From: GCA-2697345 sp002697345
GTDB lineage: Bacteria; Pseudomonadota; Alphaproteobacteria; Rhodobacterales; Rhodobacteraceae
Assembly (NCBI GenBank): GCA_943787605.1
Contig: CALSNB010000001.1
Coordinates: 1,798,001-1,862,000 of the forward strand
Direction: 5' to 3'
Length of the DNA stretch: 64,000 nt
Made by a program: the position numbers and the translations under genes. Shown here piece by piece: positions 45,199 to 55,136 of this stretch (its first letter is position 1; every line of letters begins with the position of its first letter). Under the pieces are notes generated by a model. It searched no databases and had not been told where the DNA came from. It saw nothing but the letters and a program-made list of their open reading frames with translations.

Positions 45199-47286
45199 AT
45201 GAAAAAAAGATCTAGATTAGGCGTAGACATAGGCGGCACGTTTACTGACGTTGTTTTAGAGCATCAAGGAAAACTATACTCCAATAAAGTGTTAACTACT
45301 TTTGACATTCCAGAAGATGCTATAATAGAGGGTGTCAAAGGCGTTTGTCAGAAGTCTGGTATACTTCCTAGTGACATAGAGCAGATAATCCATGGTACTA
45401 CTTTAGCTACGAACTCTTTGATTGAAAGGCGTGGAGCTAAAATAGCTTTGATTACGACAGAGGGTTTTCGAGATGTAATCGAAATGCGTACGGAAAGTCG
45501 TTTTGAACAATATGATTTAAACTTAGTTTTACCGACACCACTAGTTCCCAGAAACTGTCGATATACATTAAACGAGAGAGTTGATTCAAAAGGAAGTATT
45601 CTAAAAGAATTAAGGCAAGAAGACGTTGATCAATTGATTGATGTAATTCAAGTGGCAAATTTTGAAAGTGTAGCAGTTGGCTTTATCCACTCTTACTTAA
45701 ACCCAAGCCACGAGCGTATGTTAGAGAAATCTTTAAAAGAGAGACTTCCGCATGTAAGTGTGTCGTTATCATCGGCGGTGTCACCACAAATGCGAGAGTA
45801 TGAACGTTTCAATACTGTTTGTGCTAATGCTTTCGTGAAGCCTATGATGAAGAGCTATTTAGATCGTTTGACAAGCCGGTTGTTAGAACAAGAAATTAAT
45901 TGTCCAGTATTTTTGATGCATTCTGGGGGAGGGATTATTTCCCTTGATAGTGCTACCGAATTTCCAGTCCGCCTAATTGAAAGTGGGCCAGCTGGTGGAG
46001 CGATTTTTGCAGCAAAAATTGCTGAAAAACATGGTCTTGATAAGGTTCTTTCTTTTGATATGGGGGGAACCACGGCAAAAATTTGTTTGATTAAGGATAA
46101 ATCGCCAAAGACTGCTAGGGTATTTGAAGTAGCCAGGACGTATCGATTTAAAAAAGGATCAGGAATGCCAATTTCGATACCTGTAATTGACATGGTTGAG
46201 ATTGGGGCAGGTGGTGGGTCATTAGCAAATATCGACTCGATGAATCAAATCCGAGTTGGACCAGAAAGTGCGGGGTCGAAACCAGGCCCCGCTTGCTATG
46301 ATCTTGGTGGAAATAGACCGGCTGTTACGGATGCTGATTTATTACTAGGTCGTTTGGATGGTGATAATTTTGCTGGAGGGTCCATAAATCTTAACGTAGA
46401 AAAATCAAAAGTTGCATTGGGAAAGGAAATTGGAGAAGCACTTTCTATGGAGCCCATTGAAAGTGCGTTCGGTGTTTCCGAGGTTGTAGACGAAAATATG
46501 GCAAACGCTGCAAGAATGCATGCTGTAGAAAATGGTGAGGATTTAGCAGAATTCACAATGATTGCTTTTGGTGGTGCTGCTCCCTTACATGCCGCTAGAT
46601 TGTGTCAAAAGTTAGGCATCAAAAAGTTTATTGTTCCTCCGGGAGCGGGTGTGGGTTCAGCTATCGGTTTCTTACGTGCTCCATTTAGCTTTGAAGCAAC
46701 CAAAAGTGTTTTTATGCCACTAGGGAAGTTTGATCAAGAAATTGTTTTAAAGATTTTAGGAGAGTTAACCAATGAATCTACAAGCTTCGTAAAAAAATGC
46801 GGCACTGAAGAAAAAATAGTCATCGAGGCGAAAGCTTATATGCGATATTCTGGGCAGGGTTGGGAGATACCTGTGATTATTGATAACATTCAAATGGTTG
46901 CCCCTACCAAAAATAAGTTTCAAGAAGCATTCGAACTACAATACAAATCTTTATTTGGTCGCTTAGTGCAAGGGTTAGATGTTGAGATTACTGTTTGGTC
47001 AGTAAATGCTGTGACGAATACAGTTTTAGATTATCCTGATTCTACTTTTGTTTCCAACAAATCAAAAACTGAGCTGGAAAGTACCAGCTTTCGTGATGTA
47101 TTTGACCCAGCCTTAGGAAAATTTACCGAGGCAAAAATAGCTGACCGAAAAGTGATGAATAGCTCTAATTATTTTACTGGGCCAGCTGTGTTGGTTGAGG
47201 ATGAAACAACAATTATAATTCCAACAAATTTTATATCAGAAGGAAGGGAAGATGGTAGCATAGTTGTTAAGAGGTTGGGTCAATGA
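45199..47286 (+). CDS. hyuA: hydantoinase/oxoprolinase family protein, subunit A
   Basis: This 695-residue protein belongs to the HyuA / N-methylhydantoinase A group, ATP-dependent hydrolases of cyclic amides. It begins SRLGVDIGGTFTDVVLEHQGKLYSNKVLTT and has IIHGTTLATNSLIERRGAK, LMHSGGGIISLDSA, VLSFDMGGTTAKICLI and GPESAGSKPGPACYDLGGNRPAVTDADLLLGRL, all with the actin-like ATPase pattern. Its stop overlaps the hyuB start (ATGA). It is read away from tauA. The substrate (hydantoin, N-methylhydantoin, 5-oxoproline or other) cannot be fixed; the acetophenone-carboxylase group is related. Confidence 0.88.
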   Translation: MKKRSRLGVDIGGTFTDVVLEHQGKLYSNKVLTTFDIPEDAIIEGVKGVCQKSGILPSDIEQIIHGTTLATNSLIERRGAKIALITTEGFRDVIEMRTESRFEQYDLNLVLPTPLVPRNCRYTLNERVDSKGSILKELRQEDVDQLIDVIQVANFESVAVGFIHSYLNPSHERMLEKSLKERLPHVSVSLSSAVSPQMREYERFNTVCANAFVKPMMKSYLDRLTSRLLEQEINCPVFLMHSGGGIISLDSATEFPVRLIESGPAGGAIFAAKIAEKHGLDKVLSFDMGGTTAKICLIKDKSPKTARVFEVARTYRFKKGSGMPISIPVIDMVEIGAGGGSLANIDSMNQIRVGPESAGSKPGPACYDLGGNRPAVTDADLLLGRLDGDNFAGGSINLNVEKSKVALGKEIGEALSMEPIESAFGVSEVVDENMANAARMHAVENGEDLAEFTMIAFGGAAPLHAARLCQKLGIKKFIVPPGAGVGSAIGFLRAPFSFEATKSVFMPLGKFDQEIVLKILGELTNESTSFVKKCGTEEKIVIEAKAYMRYSGQGWEIPVIIDNIQMVAPTKNKFQEAFELQYKSLFGRLVQGLDVEITVWSVNAVTNTVLDYPDSTFVSNKSKTELESTSFRDVFDPALGKFTEAKIADRKVMNSSNYFTGPAVLVEDETTIIIPTNFISEGREDGSIVVKRLGQ

Positions 47287-48992
47287 CATCAAAGGTCTCT
47301 TTTCAAGTAATGTGGAATCGTCTGATTTCTATAGTTGAAGAGCAAGCTCAGGCTTTAGTTAGAACGGCTTTTTCTACGTCTGTTAGGGAAGCAGGAGACC
47401 TGTCTGCGGGTGTCTATAACCGTAAAGGAGAAATGATAGCTCAGGCTGTTACGGGAACTCCTGGTCATGTGAATGCTATGGCGGACTCCGTCGCACATTT
47501 TATACGCCGCATTCAAGCAGTTAATATGTTTGAGGGAGATATATATATAACTAATGATCCTTGGGAGGGAACAGGGCACCTACATGATATCACGGTTGTA
47601 ACGCCATCTTTTTTTGAGGGCCATTTAGTTGGTTTTTTTGCTTGTACAGCTCATATTGTGGATATTGGTGGTCGAGGGTTTGGGGCAGATGCAAACTCAG
47701 TTTATGAGGAAGGTCTATATCTTCCTATTATGAAATTTGTAGATAAGGGGGAGGTTAATCAGACTTTAATAGCAATTGTGAGAGGTAATGTAAGAGAACC
47801 TGATCAGGTAGTGGGAGATATTTTTGCATTAGGAACTTGTAATGAAATTGGACATCGTCGCCTGATTGAAATGATGGATGAATTTGAACTTTCTGAGCTA
47901 GAGGGAGTTAGTGATTTTATTTTCGAAAACTCAAAGTCTGCAACTTTAGAGAAGATAAATACTCTGCCTCGAAAGATTGAGAATGGGTTTATGCAGATTG
48001 ACGGTTATCAAAACTACATTGATTTAAAGGTTAAGCTTTCTGTTGTAAAAGATAAGATATTATGTGATTTCGACGGAACTTCTGGAGTAGATAAGAAGGG
48101 AATTAATGTTCCACTAGTCTATACAAAAGCCTATGCTTGTTACGCATTAAAATGTGCTATTGCGCCAGAAATTCCTAATAATGCCGCTTCACTGGCGCCG
48201 TTTAAAATTTCTGCACCAGAAGGCTCTATACTGAACGCTAAACATCCAGCTCCTGTAGCTCTACGCCATGTCATAGGTCATTTAATTCCAGATACTGTTT
48301 ATTCAGCGCTTGATAAGATATTACCGGATACTGTTCCTTCTGAGGGTGCGGGTTCGCTTTGTAACTTTCAGGTTTCATTGCGCCCAATTCAAAATGACAC
48401 TGTATCGATTAAGAGAAAACGAGCAGAGGTCCTGATGTTTAATTCAGGTGGCTCTGGTGCAAGACCCCAACTAGATGGCATGAACGCGACGGCTTTCCCT
48501 TCTGGGGTTATGACAATGCCAATAGAAGCAACAGAGCATACTGGGCCAGTAATAATATGGAGAAAAGAACTTAGGCCTGACAGTGGGGGTGCTGGGAAAT
48601 TTAGGGGTGGCCTAGGTCAGTTTATAGAGATTGGGTCGTACGACGGCTATGAGTTTGATGTTTCCCTTATGTTTGATCGTGTTTTTCACCCTGCTCAAGG
48701 TCGAAAAGGTGGAAAGCCTGGTGGAGCCACAGTTGTTTGTAAGGACGATGGTACTAAAATGCGTGGGAAGGGTATTCAATTAGTTGAAGAGGGTAGAAGG
48801 GTGCAAATGTCTCTTCCGGGTGGTGCTGGTTATGGTTACCCATTGGATAGAGATCGACAGGCAATTATCAGAGATGTCGTTTTAGGTTATGTAAGTGTTG
48901 AAAACTCAAAACGATATTATGATTTAACTTTAGAAGAGATTACTTTAATTGAGGATGCCATACGCTTGGGTCAACAATCTAATGGCTTATGA
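47283..48992 (+). CDS. hyuB: hydantoinase/oxoprolinase family protein, subunit B
   Basis: The 569-residue partner of HyuA. Features are MWNRLISIVEEQAQALVRTAFSTSVREAGDLSAGVYN, YITNDPWEGTGHLHDITVV, the zinc-site-like region ACTAHIVDIGGRGFG, and GMNATAFPSGVMTMPIEATEHTGPVIIWRKEL with DSGGAGKFRGGLGQ. The end matches the usual GGAGYGYPLDRD. It overlaps hyuA by four bases and the following oxidoreductase by eleven, so the four genes form a coupled operon. Confidence 0.9.
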   Translation: MTSKVSFQVMWNRLISIVEEQAQALVRTAFSTSVREAGDLSAGVYNRKGEMIAQAVTGTPGHVNAMADSVAHFIRRIQAVNMFEGDIYITNDPWEGTGHLHDITVVTPSFFEGHLVGFFACTAHIVDIGGRGFGADANSVYEEGLYLPIMKFVDKGEVNQTLIAIVRGNVREPDQVVGDIFALGTCNEIGHRRLIEMMDEFELSELEGVSDFIFENSKSATLEKINTLPRKIENGFMQIDGYQNYIDLKVKLSVVKDKILCDFDGTSGVDKKGINVPLVYTKAYACYALKCAIAPEIPNNAASLAPFKISAPEGSILNAKHPAPVALRHVIGHLIPDTVYSALDKILPDTVPSEGAGSLCNFQVSLRPIQNDTVSIKRKRAEVLMFNSGGSGARPQLDGMNATAFPSGVMTMPIEATEHTGPVIIWRKELRPDSGGAGKFRGGLGQFIEIGSYDGYEFDVSLMFDRVFHPAQGRKGGKPGGATVVCKDDGTKMRGKGIQLVEEGRRVQMSLPGGAGYGYPLDRDRQAIIRDVVLGYVSVENSKRYYDLTLEEITLIEDAIRLGQQSNGL

Positions 48993-50178
48993 TAGCGAAA
49001 AATATGATGTTGTAATAATTGGTGGAGCTATGATTGGCTCTGCGATCGCCTGGTTTTTAAGTGCAAATGAGGATTTTAACGGTACGATCTGCATAATTGA
49101 GAAAGACTTAACATTTGAATTTGCGTCAACTTCAAGAAGTAATAGTTGTATAAGGCAGCAATACTCAAATGAACTAAATGTAAAAATTTCACAGTATGGT
49201 GCCGAATTTATAAGAGATTTTAAGAAATTTATTCAAGATGATGCTGCTCCAAATATACTACTACAGGATTTTGGTTATTTGTATCTTTCAAGCTCAAAAA
49301 CTTCTGAAAAAGTTTTTATGCAAGATCAAGCCATGCAAGTGAGGTTAGGCGCTGGAACAAGGATAATGTCACCAGACGAAATAAAGTCTGACTATCCATT
49401 CTATAATGTTAGTGATGTTGTTTGTGGAAGTCATAATACACTTAATGAAGGTTACTTTGATGGTGCAACAATCTTTAATTGGTGGCAAAAAAAGAACAAA
49501 GAGTTAGGTGTTACGGTAATTAATGACGAAGTCATAGATATAGATACCGATGAGCAGCGCAGTTTGGCAAAAAGAGTACATTTATTGTCTGGCAAAACAA
49601 TTGAATGTGGAGTTTTGGTTAATGCCAGTGGAACTAGAGCTGCTAATATTTCTCAAATGATAGGAGTTGTTTTACCAGTAGAGGCGCGAAGACGTTATAG
49701 TTTTGTTTTTGATGCAGAAAATCCACTTGATCAACCTCTACCCTTAACGATTGACCCATCTGGCGTTCATGTTCGTAGTGATGGGAAATATTATGTTGCA
49801 GGCTGTCCGCCAGATGACGATTATGCGGTAGATTGTGATGATTTTGAATTAGATCATGACATTTGGGAAAATAAAATTTGGCCTGCTTTGTTTCATAGAA
49901 TACCGCAATTTGACTCTTTAAAGGTCATAAATTCTTGGGTAGGTCATTATTCGTATAACCTTTTCGATCAAAATGCTATCTTAGGCCCCCACCCTAAGGT
50001 TTCAAATTTTATATTCGCTAACGGATTTTCTGGACATGGTCTTCAGCAAAGTCCAGCAGTTGGTAGAGGTATTGCTGACTTAATTATTTATGGAGAATAT
50101 AGGGGCTTGGACCTTACTCCACTTCACTTTAACAGAGTTATTGAAAATAAACCATTTATTGAAAGGGCAATAATATGA
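48982..50178 (+). CDS. FAD-dependent oxidoreductase (DadA/glycine-oxidase-like)
   Basis: The 398-residue flavoprotein begins YDVVIIGGAMIGSAIAWFLSANE, a dinucleotide-binding Rossmann motif, with FASTSRSNSCIRQQYSNELN as in DAO-family amine oxidoreductases. It ends IFANGFSGHGLQQSPAVGRGIADLI, the typical FAD-contacting C-terminus. It would oxidise an amine or N-methyl amino acid. I chose the ATG at 48982 inside the end of hyuB. With the hydantoinase pair upstream, an N-carbamoyl or N-methyl amino acid from ring opening is a plausible but unproven substrate. Confidence 0.85.
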   Translation: MAYDSEKYDVVIIGGAMIGSAIAWFLSANEDFNGTICIIEKDLTFEFASTSRSNSCIRQQYSNELNVKISQYGAEFIRDFKKFIQDDAAPNILLQDFGYLYLSSSKTSEKVFMQDQAMQVRLGAGTRIMSPDEIKSDYPFYNVSDVVCGSHNTLNEGYFDGATIFNWWQKKNKELGVTVINDEVIDIDTDEQRSLAKRVHLLSGKTIECGVLVNASGTRAANISQMIGVVLPVEARRRYSFVFDAENPLDQPLPLTIDPSGVHVRSDGKYYVAGCPPDDDYAVDCDDFELDHDIWENKIWPALFHRIPQFDSLKVINSWVGHYSYNLFDQNAILGPHPKVSNFIFANGFSGHGLQQSPAVGRGIADLIIYGEYRGLDLTPLHFNRVIENKPFIERAII

Positions 50179-51011
50179 AAAAGATTGTTTTAACTGGCGC
50201 TGCTGGCCGACTGGGATCGTATTTAAGAGAACCATTATCGAAGATGGCGGCTACTCTTTTGAGTACAGATATTTCAGAGGATATAGGTTCACTTTATGAA
50301 AATGAAAGTTTTGTGAAAGCAGATCTTGCACAGATGTCAGAAATAGGACCTTTAATAGAAGGTGCGGATATGGTTATACATTTTGGCGCTATTGTTGACG
50401 AGGGGCCATTTGAAGAACTTTGGGGGCCAAACTTTGTTGGATCTTATAATGTGTGGGAATCAGCAAGAAAATTTGGTGTGAAGAGAGTAGTGTATGCCTC
50501 TTCGATTCATGCAGTTGGGATGTACCCAAAGAATCAATTTATTGGAGTTGATGTACCACATCGACCGGATGGATTTTATGGTCTTGCAAAGTGTTTTACA
50601 GAAGATCTAGGCAGAATGTACTGGGAAAAATCAGGTGTAGAATCAGTATGTTTACGAATTTATTCAGCAGCCGCAGTTGTGAGTCCGCGCTCTCTTAGCA
50701 CTTGGTTATCCTACGATGACTTGATTCAATTAGTAACTCGAGCAATCGATACTCCTACAGTAGGTTTTACAATTTCTTATGGCATATCCAATAATGATCG
50801 AGCGGTTGTAGATAATTCAGCTGCAACTTATTTAGGTTATCGGCCTAAAGATAATGCGGAAGTTTTTGCTAGTGAAGTTCTTGCCAATGCACCGCTTGCT
50901 GATCCACAGGATTTAGCTCAGATGTGTCATGGGGGACCTTTTGCAAGTACACCTATGGGAGAAAGTGGTATGGCTCATTTAAAAATTATAGATGACAAAA
51001 AGAAGATTTAA
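50175..51011 (+). CDS. extended SDR, uronate-dehydrogenase-like
   Basis: The 278-residue NAD(P)-binding protein has the glycine motif TGAAGRLGSYLREPL, VIHFGAIVDEGPFEELWGPNFVGSYNVWESA, VVYASSIHAVGMYP and the catalytic pair in YGLAKCFTEDLGRMY. PDGFYGLAK and HAVGMYP are typical of uronate dehydrogenase (sugar acid oxidation to the lactone). Ser, Tyr and Lys are all present. It overlaps the preceding stop by ATGA. Alternatives are other NAD-dependent epimerase-family dehydrogenases. Confidence 0.78.
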   Translation: MKKIVLTGAAGRLGSYLREPLSKMAATLLSTDISEDIGSLYENESFVKADLAQMSEIGPLIEGADMVIHFGAIVDEGPFEELWGPNFVGSYNVWESARKFGVKRVVYASSIHAVGMYPKNQFIGVDVPHRPDGFYGLAKCFTEDLGRMYWEKSGVESVCLRIYSAAAVVSPRSLSTWLSYDDLIQLVTRAIDTPTVGFTISYGISNNDRAVVDNSAATYLGYRPKDNAEVFASEVLANAPLADPQDLAQMCHGGPFASTPMGESGMAHLKIIDDKKKI

Positions 51012-51177
51012 CATTAACTAAAATTTATTAAATAATTGATTAATATAACACGTGATTCTGCATTAGTATTTAACGGTTAATGAATAGATTTTGTGCTGGG
51101 TTAAGGTAGGGAGCTGGAACCCAGTTGTTTTATTTCAAGTAAACCTTAAAGTTAAAGTTTGTAAGAATATCAGATAC

Positions 51178-51199
51178 TAAAACTGGCAATACAGTTTTA
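51178..51199. repeat. small hairpin in convergent gap
   Basis: TAAAACTG and CAGTTTTA form a perfect 8-bp stem around a 6-base loop in the 277-base gap between the SDR gene and ettA, which converge. No T run follows on either side, so termination is uncertain. The rest of the gap shows no gene. Confidence 0.3.
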
Positions 51200-51288
51200 A
51201 GTATTTGCAATCGAGTTAAAGAAATATGTACACCTTGAAAAAGAAGAGGACGGAGTAAAGCTTTATTCTAAATGCCATATTTACTTAA

Positions 51289-52944
51289 TTAACGAGTAAA
51301 TTTCTTATATTTTATTCTTTTTGGTTCTATCGAATCTGGTCCTAACCGTCTTATTTTGTCTTCTTCGTATGACTCAAAATTTCCTTCGAACCACTCAACA
51401 TGTGCATCACCTTCAAAGGCCAATATATGAGTACATAAACGATCTAAGAAAAACCTGTCATGGCTTATTATGACTGCGCAACCAGCAAAATTCTCAAGAG
51501 CATCTTCTAATGCGCGTAGGGTCTCAACATCTAAGTCATTGGTTGGTTCGTCGAGTAGAAGTACATTGCCGCCAGCTCTTAGTAGTTTGGCCATATGAAC
51601 TCGATTTCTCTCTCCACCTGAGAGAAGCCCCACTTTCTTTTGTTGGTCGCCACCCTTAAAGTTAAAAGAGGAACAATATCCTCTAGAATTCATCTGTGCG
51701 TCGCCAAGCTCAATAATTTCTGAGCCCCCAGAAATCTCTTCCCAGACTGTTTTCTCAGCTTTTAAAGAGTCTCTAGATTGATCTACATAAGAGAGATCAA
51801 CTGTATCGCCGTAACTTAAGTCTCCAGAGTCTGGTGTCTCTTGAGAAGTTAACATTCTAAATAAAGTAGACTTACCAGCTCCATTGGGACCTATGACGCC
51901 GACAATCCCTCCAGGTGGTAATGAAAAACTTAGGTTTTCAATTAACAGCTTTTCTCCATATGCCTTGGACAGATTTTCTACCTCAATTACTTTTGAGCCT
52001 AAACGAGCCCCATTTGGAATAATTATTTGAGCACGCCCTAGTTTCTCTCTTTCAGATTGGTTTGCCATCTCCTCATAAGCATTTATTCGTGCTTTTTGTT
52101 TTGCTTGTCGAGCTTTTGCTCCTGCTCTGATCCACTCTAGTTCTCGCTCTAGTGTTTTTTGTTTTGTTTTATCACCTTTAGCTTCGTGCTCAAGTCGCTT
52201 TGCTTTTTGTTCAAGCCAAGCTGAGTAATTTCCCTCACAGGGTATTCCACGGCCCCGATCTAGTTCAAGTATCCAACTTGTAATGTCATCTAAAAAATAA
52301 CGGTCGTGAGTAACTATTAAACAAGTACCTTTGTAATCAATAAGATGTTTTTGTAGCCAAGAAATAGTTTCAGCATCTAAGTGATTGGTGGGCTCATCGA
52401 GTAGCAACATTTCTGGCTCTTCAAGTAAGAGTTTGCATAAAGCCACTCGCCTTTTCTCTCCCCCGGATAAAGTTTCTACTTTGGCATCATCGGCGGGGCA
52501 CCTTAGTGCCTCCAAGGCAATATCTATTTGTGAATCTAGATCCCATAGGTTTTGAGTATCAATTTCGTCTTGTAATTTCGCCATTTCGTCTGCTGTTTCT
52601 TCAGAGTAATTCATAGCAAGTTCATTATATTTATCTAAGATCTCTTTTTTATCTTTTACGCCTAGCATTACATTTCCGCGAACATCCAAACTTTCATCTA
52701 GGAATGGTTCTTGGGGTAAATACCCCACCCGTGCACCTTTTGCCGCCCAAGCTTCACCTGTAAAATCTTTATCTAAACCAGCCATAATCTTCATTAGTGT
52801 TGACTTTCCAGACCCATTTACGCCAACAACTCCAATTTTTACGCCTGGTAAAAAAGACAAGTGTATATTTTCAAAACACTTTTTTCCTCCAGGATAAGTT
52901 TTAGACACTCCGTCCATGTGATAAACGTATTGATAAGCTGACAT
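51289..52944 (-). CDS. ettA: energy-dependent translational throttle protein EttA (ABC-F)
   Basis: This 551-residue protein has two ABC ATPase cassettes: Walker A GVNGSGKSTLM and GPNGAGKSTLF, signatures LSGGEKRRVALCKLL and LSGGERNRVHMAKLL, Walker B MLLLDEPTNHLD and VLLLDEPTNDLD. A charged linker (KRLEHEAKGDKTKQKTLERELEWIRAGAKARQAKQKARI) lies between them. This is the EttA arrangement; the protein binds the ribosomal E site and couples translation start to ATP level. It has no membrane part. It is single and divergent from nadD. Confidence 0.94.
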   Translation of the reverse strand: MSAYQYVYHMDGVSKTYPGGKKCFENIHLSFLPGVKIGVVGVNGSGKSTLMKIMAGLDKDFTGEAWAAKGARVGYLPQEPFLDESLDVRGNVMLGVKDKKEILDKYNELAMNYSEETADEMAKLQDEIDTQNLWDLDSQIDIALEALRCPADDAKVETLSGGEKRRVALCKLLLEEPEMLLLDEPTNHLDAETISWLQKHLIDYKGTCLIVTHDRYFLDDITSWILELDRGRGIPCEGNYSAWLEQKAKRLEHEAKGDKTKQKTLERELEWIRAGAKARQAKQKARINAYEEMANQSEREKLGRAQIIIPNGARLGSKVIEVENLSKAYGEKLLIENLSFSLPPGGIVGVIGPNGAGKSTLFRMLTSQETPDSGDLSYGDTVDLSYVDQSRDSLKAEKTVWEEISGGSEIIELGDAQMNSRGYCSSFNFKGGDQQKKVGLLSGGERNRVHMAKLLRAGGNVLLLDEPTNDLDVETLRALEDALENFAGCAVIISHDRFFLDRLCTHILAFEGDAHVEWFEGNFESYEEDKIRRLGPDSIEPKRIKYKKFTR

Positions 52945-53027
52945 ATTTTTCTCCTATATTTTTAACATATGATGTAACGAAGGCTTTGATTGGTGGCAAT
53001 GCTTAGAAAGCTGAGTTAAAAGAGTTT

Positions 53028-53639
53028 GTGAGATATAATTTTCCATATGCAACTCCAGGTCAGAGAATTGGCCTACTGGGTGGTTCTTTTGATCCAGCAC
53101 ATGAAGGTCATGTTCATATAACAAAAGAAGCTCTTAAACGTTTCAAATTAGATAGAGTGTGGTGGTTAATTTCACCCAAAAATCCACTTAAAGAAAGAAA
53201 TCCAGACTTGGTGGGTGATCGTATAAAAGAAGCAAACCTTTTATTAAGTCACCCAAGAGTTGTAGTAACAGATTTAGAAATTCAACTTTCGACTCAGTAT
53301 ACTTCAGATACTATTTTAAAACTTAAGAGATTATATCCTAGGGTTTCCTTTGTTTGGTTGATGGGGGCTGATAATATACCAACATTTAATTTGTGGAAAA
53401 ATTGGAAAAAGATTATGAGAGAGGTGCCTATAGGGGTGGTGGATCGACCTGGAAATAATTATGCTACACGTAAAAATAAAATGACAGAGAGTTTTAAGAA
53501 TAAAAAGATACCCGGGGCACACAGTAAACTTTTGGCACTTATGGAACCACCAGTCTGGTGCTATATTAATACTCATTTGAATCATATTTCTTCATCCCAA
53601 ATAAGATTAGTGAAGCACTCACTTATTAATAAAAATTAA
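53028..53639 (+). CDS. nadD: nicotinate-nucleotide adenylyltransferase
   Basis: The 203-residue enzyme makes deamido-NAD from nicotinate mononucleotide and ATP. It has GLLGGSFDPAHEGHVHITKEALKRF with the HxGH nucleotidyl-transfer motif, WLISPKNPLKE, FVWLMGADNIPTFNLWKNWKKI and the late ISSSQIR (ISSTxIR type). The start is GTG at 53028; no better ATG lies upstream in frame. It is 11 bases before dacB. Confidence 0.93.
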   Translation: MRYNFPYATPGQRIGLLGGSFDPAHEGHVHITKEALKRFKLDRVWWLISPKNPLKERNPDLVGDRIKEANLLLSHPRVVVTDLEIQLSTQYTSDTILKLKRLYPRVSFVWLMGADNIPTFNLWKNWKKIMREVPIGVVDRPGNNYATRKNKMTESFKNKKIPGAHSKLLALMEPPVWCYINTHLNHISSSQIRLVKHSLINKN

Positions 53640-53650
53640 AGTAATATTCT

Positions 53651-55126
53651 ATGATTAAAGTTTCCAGACGACATACAATATCTTTTTTACTGGCGACTGT
53701 GGCGAGCATTGGGCTTCCCGATAGGTTGCTTGGCACCCCTAAGCCTATTCTGAGACCAAACTTTGTTGTTAACCGGTCTGGTAGAGAGATCAGGGAGTTA
53801 TTAAAGTTTGCGCCAGTAGGAAGTGATATTACGTTTGTTGTATGTGATACAGATACCGGTGAAGAGCTGGAAAACCTTAACCCCTTGAGGTCTCTCCCTC
53901 CAGCGAGCGTAATGAAAGCTATAACCGGTTTCTATGCACTTGATATACTTGGTCCAGAATTTAGTTTTCAAACTCGTTTAATGATAAATGGCCCCATTAA
54001 TAATGGAACTTTAGAAGGTGATCTTATTTTAGTTGGAGGGGGGGACCCAACGCTAGACACTGATGCTCTGTACGATCTTTGTAAACTATTGAGTGACTCT
54101 AACTTAAAAAACTTGACGGGTGATTTTAAGGTTTATAGCAGTGACTGGCCTTCAATTAATAGTATTGACCCCGATCAGCCAAGCCATCTCAGTTATAATC
54201 CCTCTATATCTGGATTAAATTTAAATTTTAATAGAATTTTTTTAGAATGGAAGCGTAAGCAAGCGGGGTACTCTCTCACTTTAGAGGCTAGAGGGTTAAA
54301 GGCAAGGCCAAGTATAGACGGTATCAAGGTTAAACTTTCTGACCGAACTTCACCAGTTTTTGAATATAAAAAACTACAGAACAATGAAAGTTGGACTGTT
54401 GCGAGATCCTCGTTAGGGCAAACAGGTGGGCGATGGCTGCCGGTAAGGAATCCAACACTATATGCAGGACAGGTGTTCCAAAAGTTAGCTATAGATGCCG
54501 GTATTGATTTACCCACCCCAACGGTCATTTACTCAAAGCCTAAAGGGAAAATTTTAGTTTCTCACGAAAGTGAAACTCTTAGAGGTATGACAAAAAGTAT
54601 GCTCAAGCATTCAACTAATTTAACTGCTGAGATGCTCGGTGTCACGGCATCCTCTAACTTTAGGCCAATCAGCAGTCTAGATGCATCATCACTTCGAATG
54701 GTACGATGGTTAGAAGAAAGGTGTTCATTGAATGGTGTGAGTTTGGTTGATCATTCTGGGTTAAATGATCAATCGACCATCAGTGCTAATTCAATGGTAA
54801 ACATTTTACGAGACAGCCGAATGCAAATATTAATTAAGCCGCTACTAAAAAAAATACCATATAGAAGAAAGAAAGGTCAGAAAATATTTGGGGACGATAT
54901 TAAGATTGTTGGGAAAACAGGAACTTTACATTATGTTAGTGCCTTAGCTGGATATATTGACAATACAAAAGGGAGGAACTTAGCATTTGCTATATTTGTT
55001 TCCGATATGAGAAAGAGACGTAATTTAGAAAATCATCAAAAGGAAAACCCGCGAGGCTCTACTTCCTGGATGAATAGTGCGCGATACTTTCAAAGGTTAT
55101 TAATTAATCGATGGTGCAGGTTTTAA
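53651..55126 (+). CDS. dacB: D-alanyl-D-alanine carboxypeptidase/endopeptidase (PBP4, S13)
   Basis: This 491-residue penicillin-binding protein trims peptidoglycan peptide side chains in the periplasm. The N-terminus (HTISFLLATVASIGLPDR) looks like an export signal, with an RRHT pair near its start. The catalytic SxxK is in PPASVMKAITGF, DLILVGGGDPTLDTD is typical of S13, the SxN lies in DHSGLNDQSTISANSMV, and the KTG is GKTGTLHYVSALAGY. It follows nadD closely, a common alphaproteobacterial pair. Confidence 0.92.
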   Translation: MIKVSRRHTISFLLATVASIGLPDRLLGTPKPILRPNFVVNRSGREIRELLKFAPVGSDITFVVCDTDTGEELENLNPLRSLPPASVMKAITGFYALDILGPEFSFQTRLMINGPINNGTLEGDLILVGGGDPTLDTDALYDLCKLLSDSNLKNLTGDFKVYSSDWPSINSIDPDQPSHLSYNPSISGLNLNFNRIFLEWKRKQAGYSLTLEARGLKARPSIDGIKVKLSDRTSPVFEYKKLQNNESWTVARSSLGQTGGRWLPVRNPTLYAGQVFQKLAIDAGIDLPTPTVIYSKPKGKILVSHESETLRGMTKSMLKHSTNLTAEMLGVTASSNFRPISSLDASSLRMVRWLEERCSLNGVSLVDHSGLNDQSTISANSMVNILRDSRMQILIKPLLKKIPYRRKKGQKIFGDDIKIVGKTGTLHYVSALAGYIDNTKGRNLAFAIFVSDMRKRRNLENHQKENPRGSTSWMNSARYFQRLLINRWCRF

Positions 55127-55136
55127 ATAATAAATT

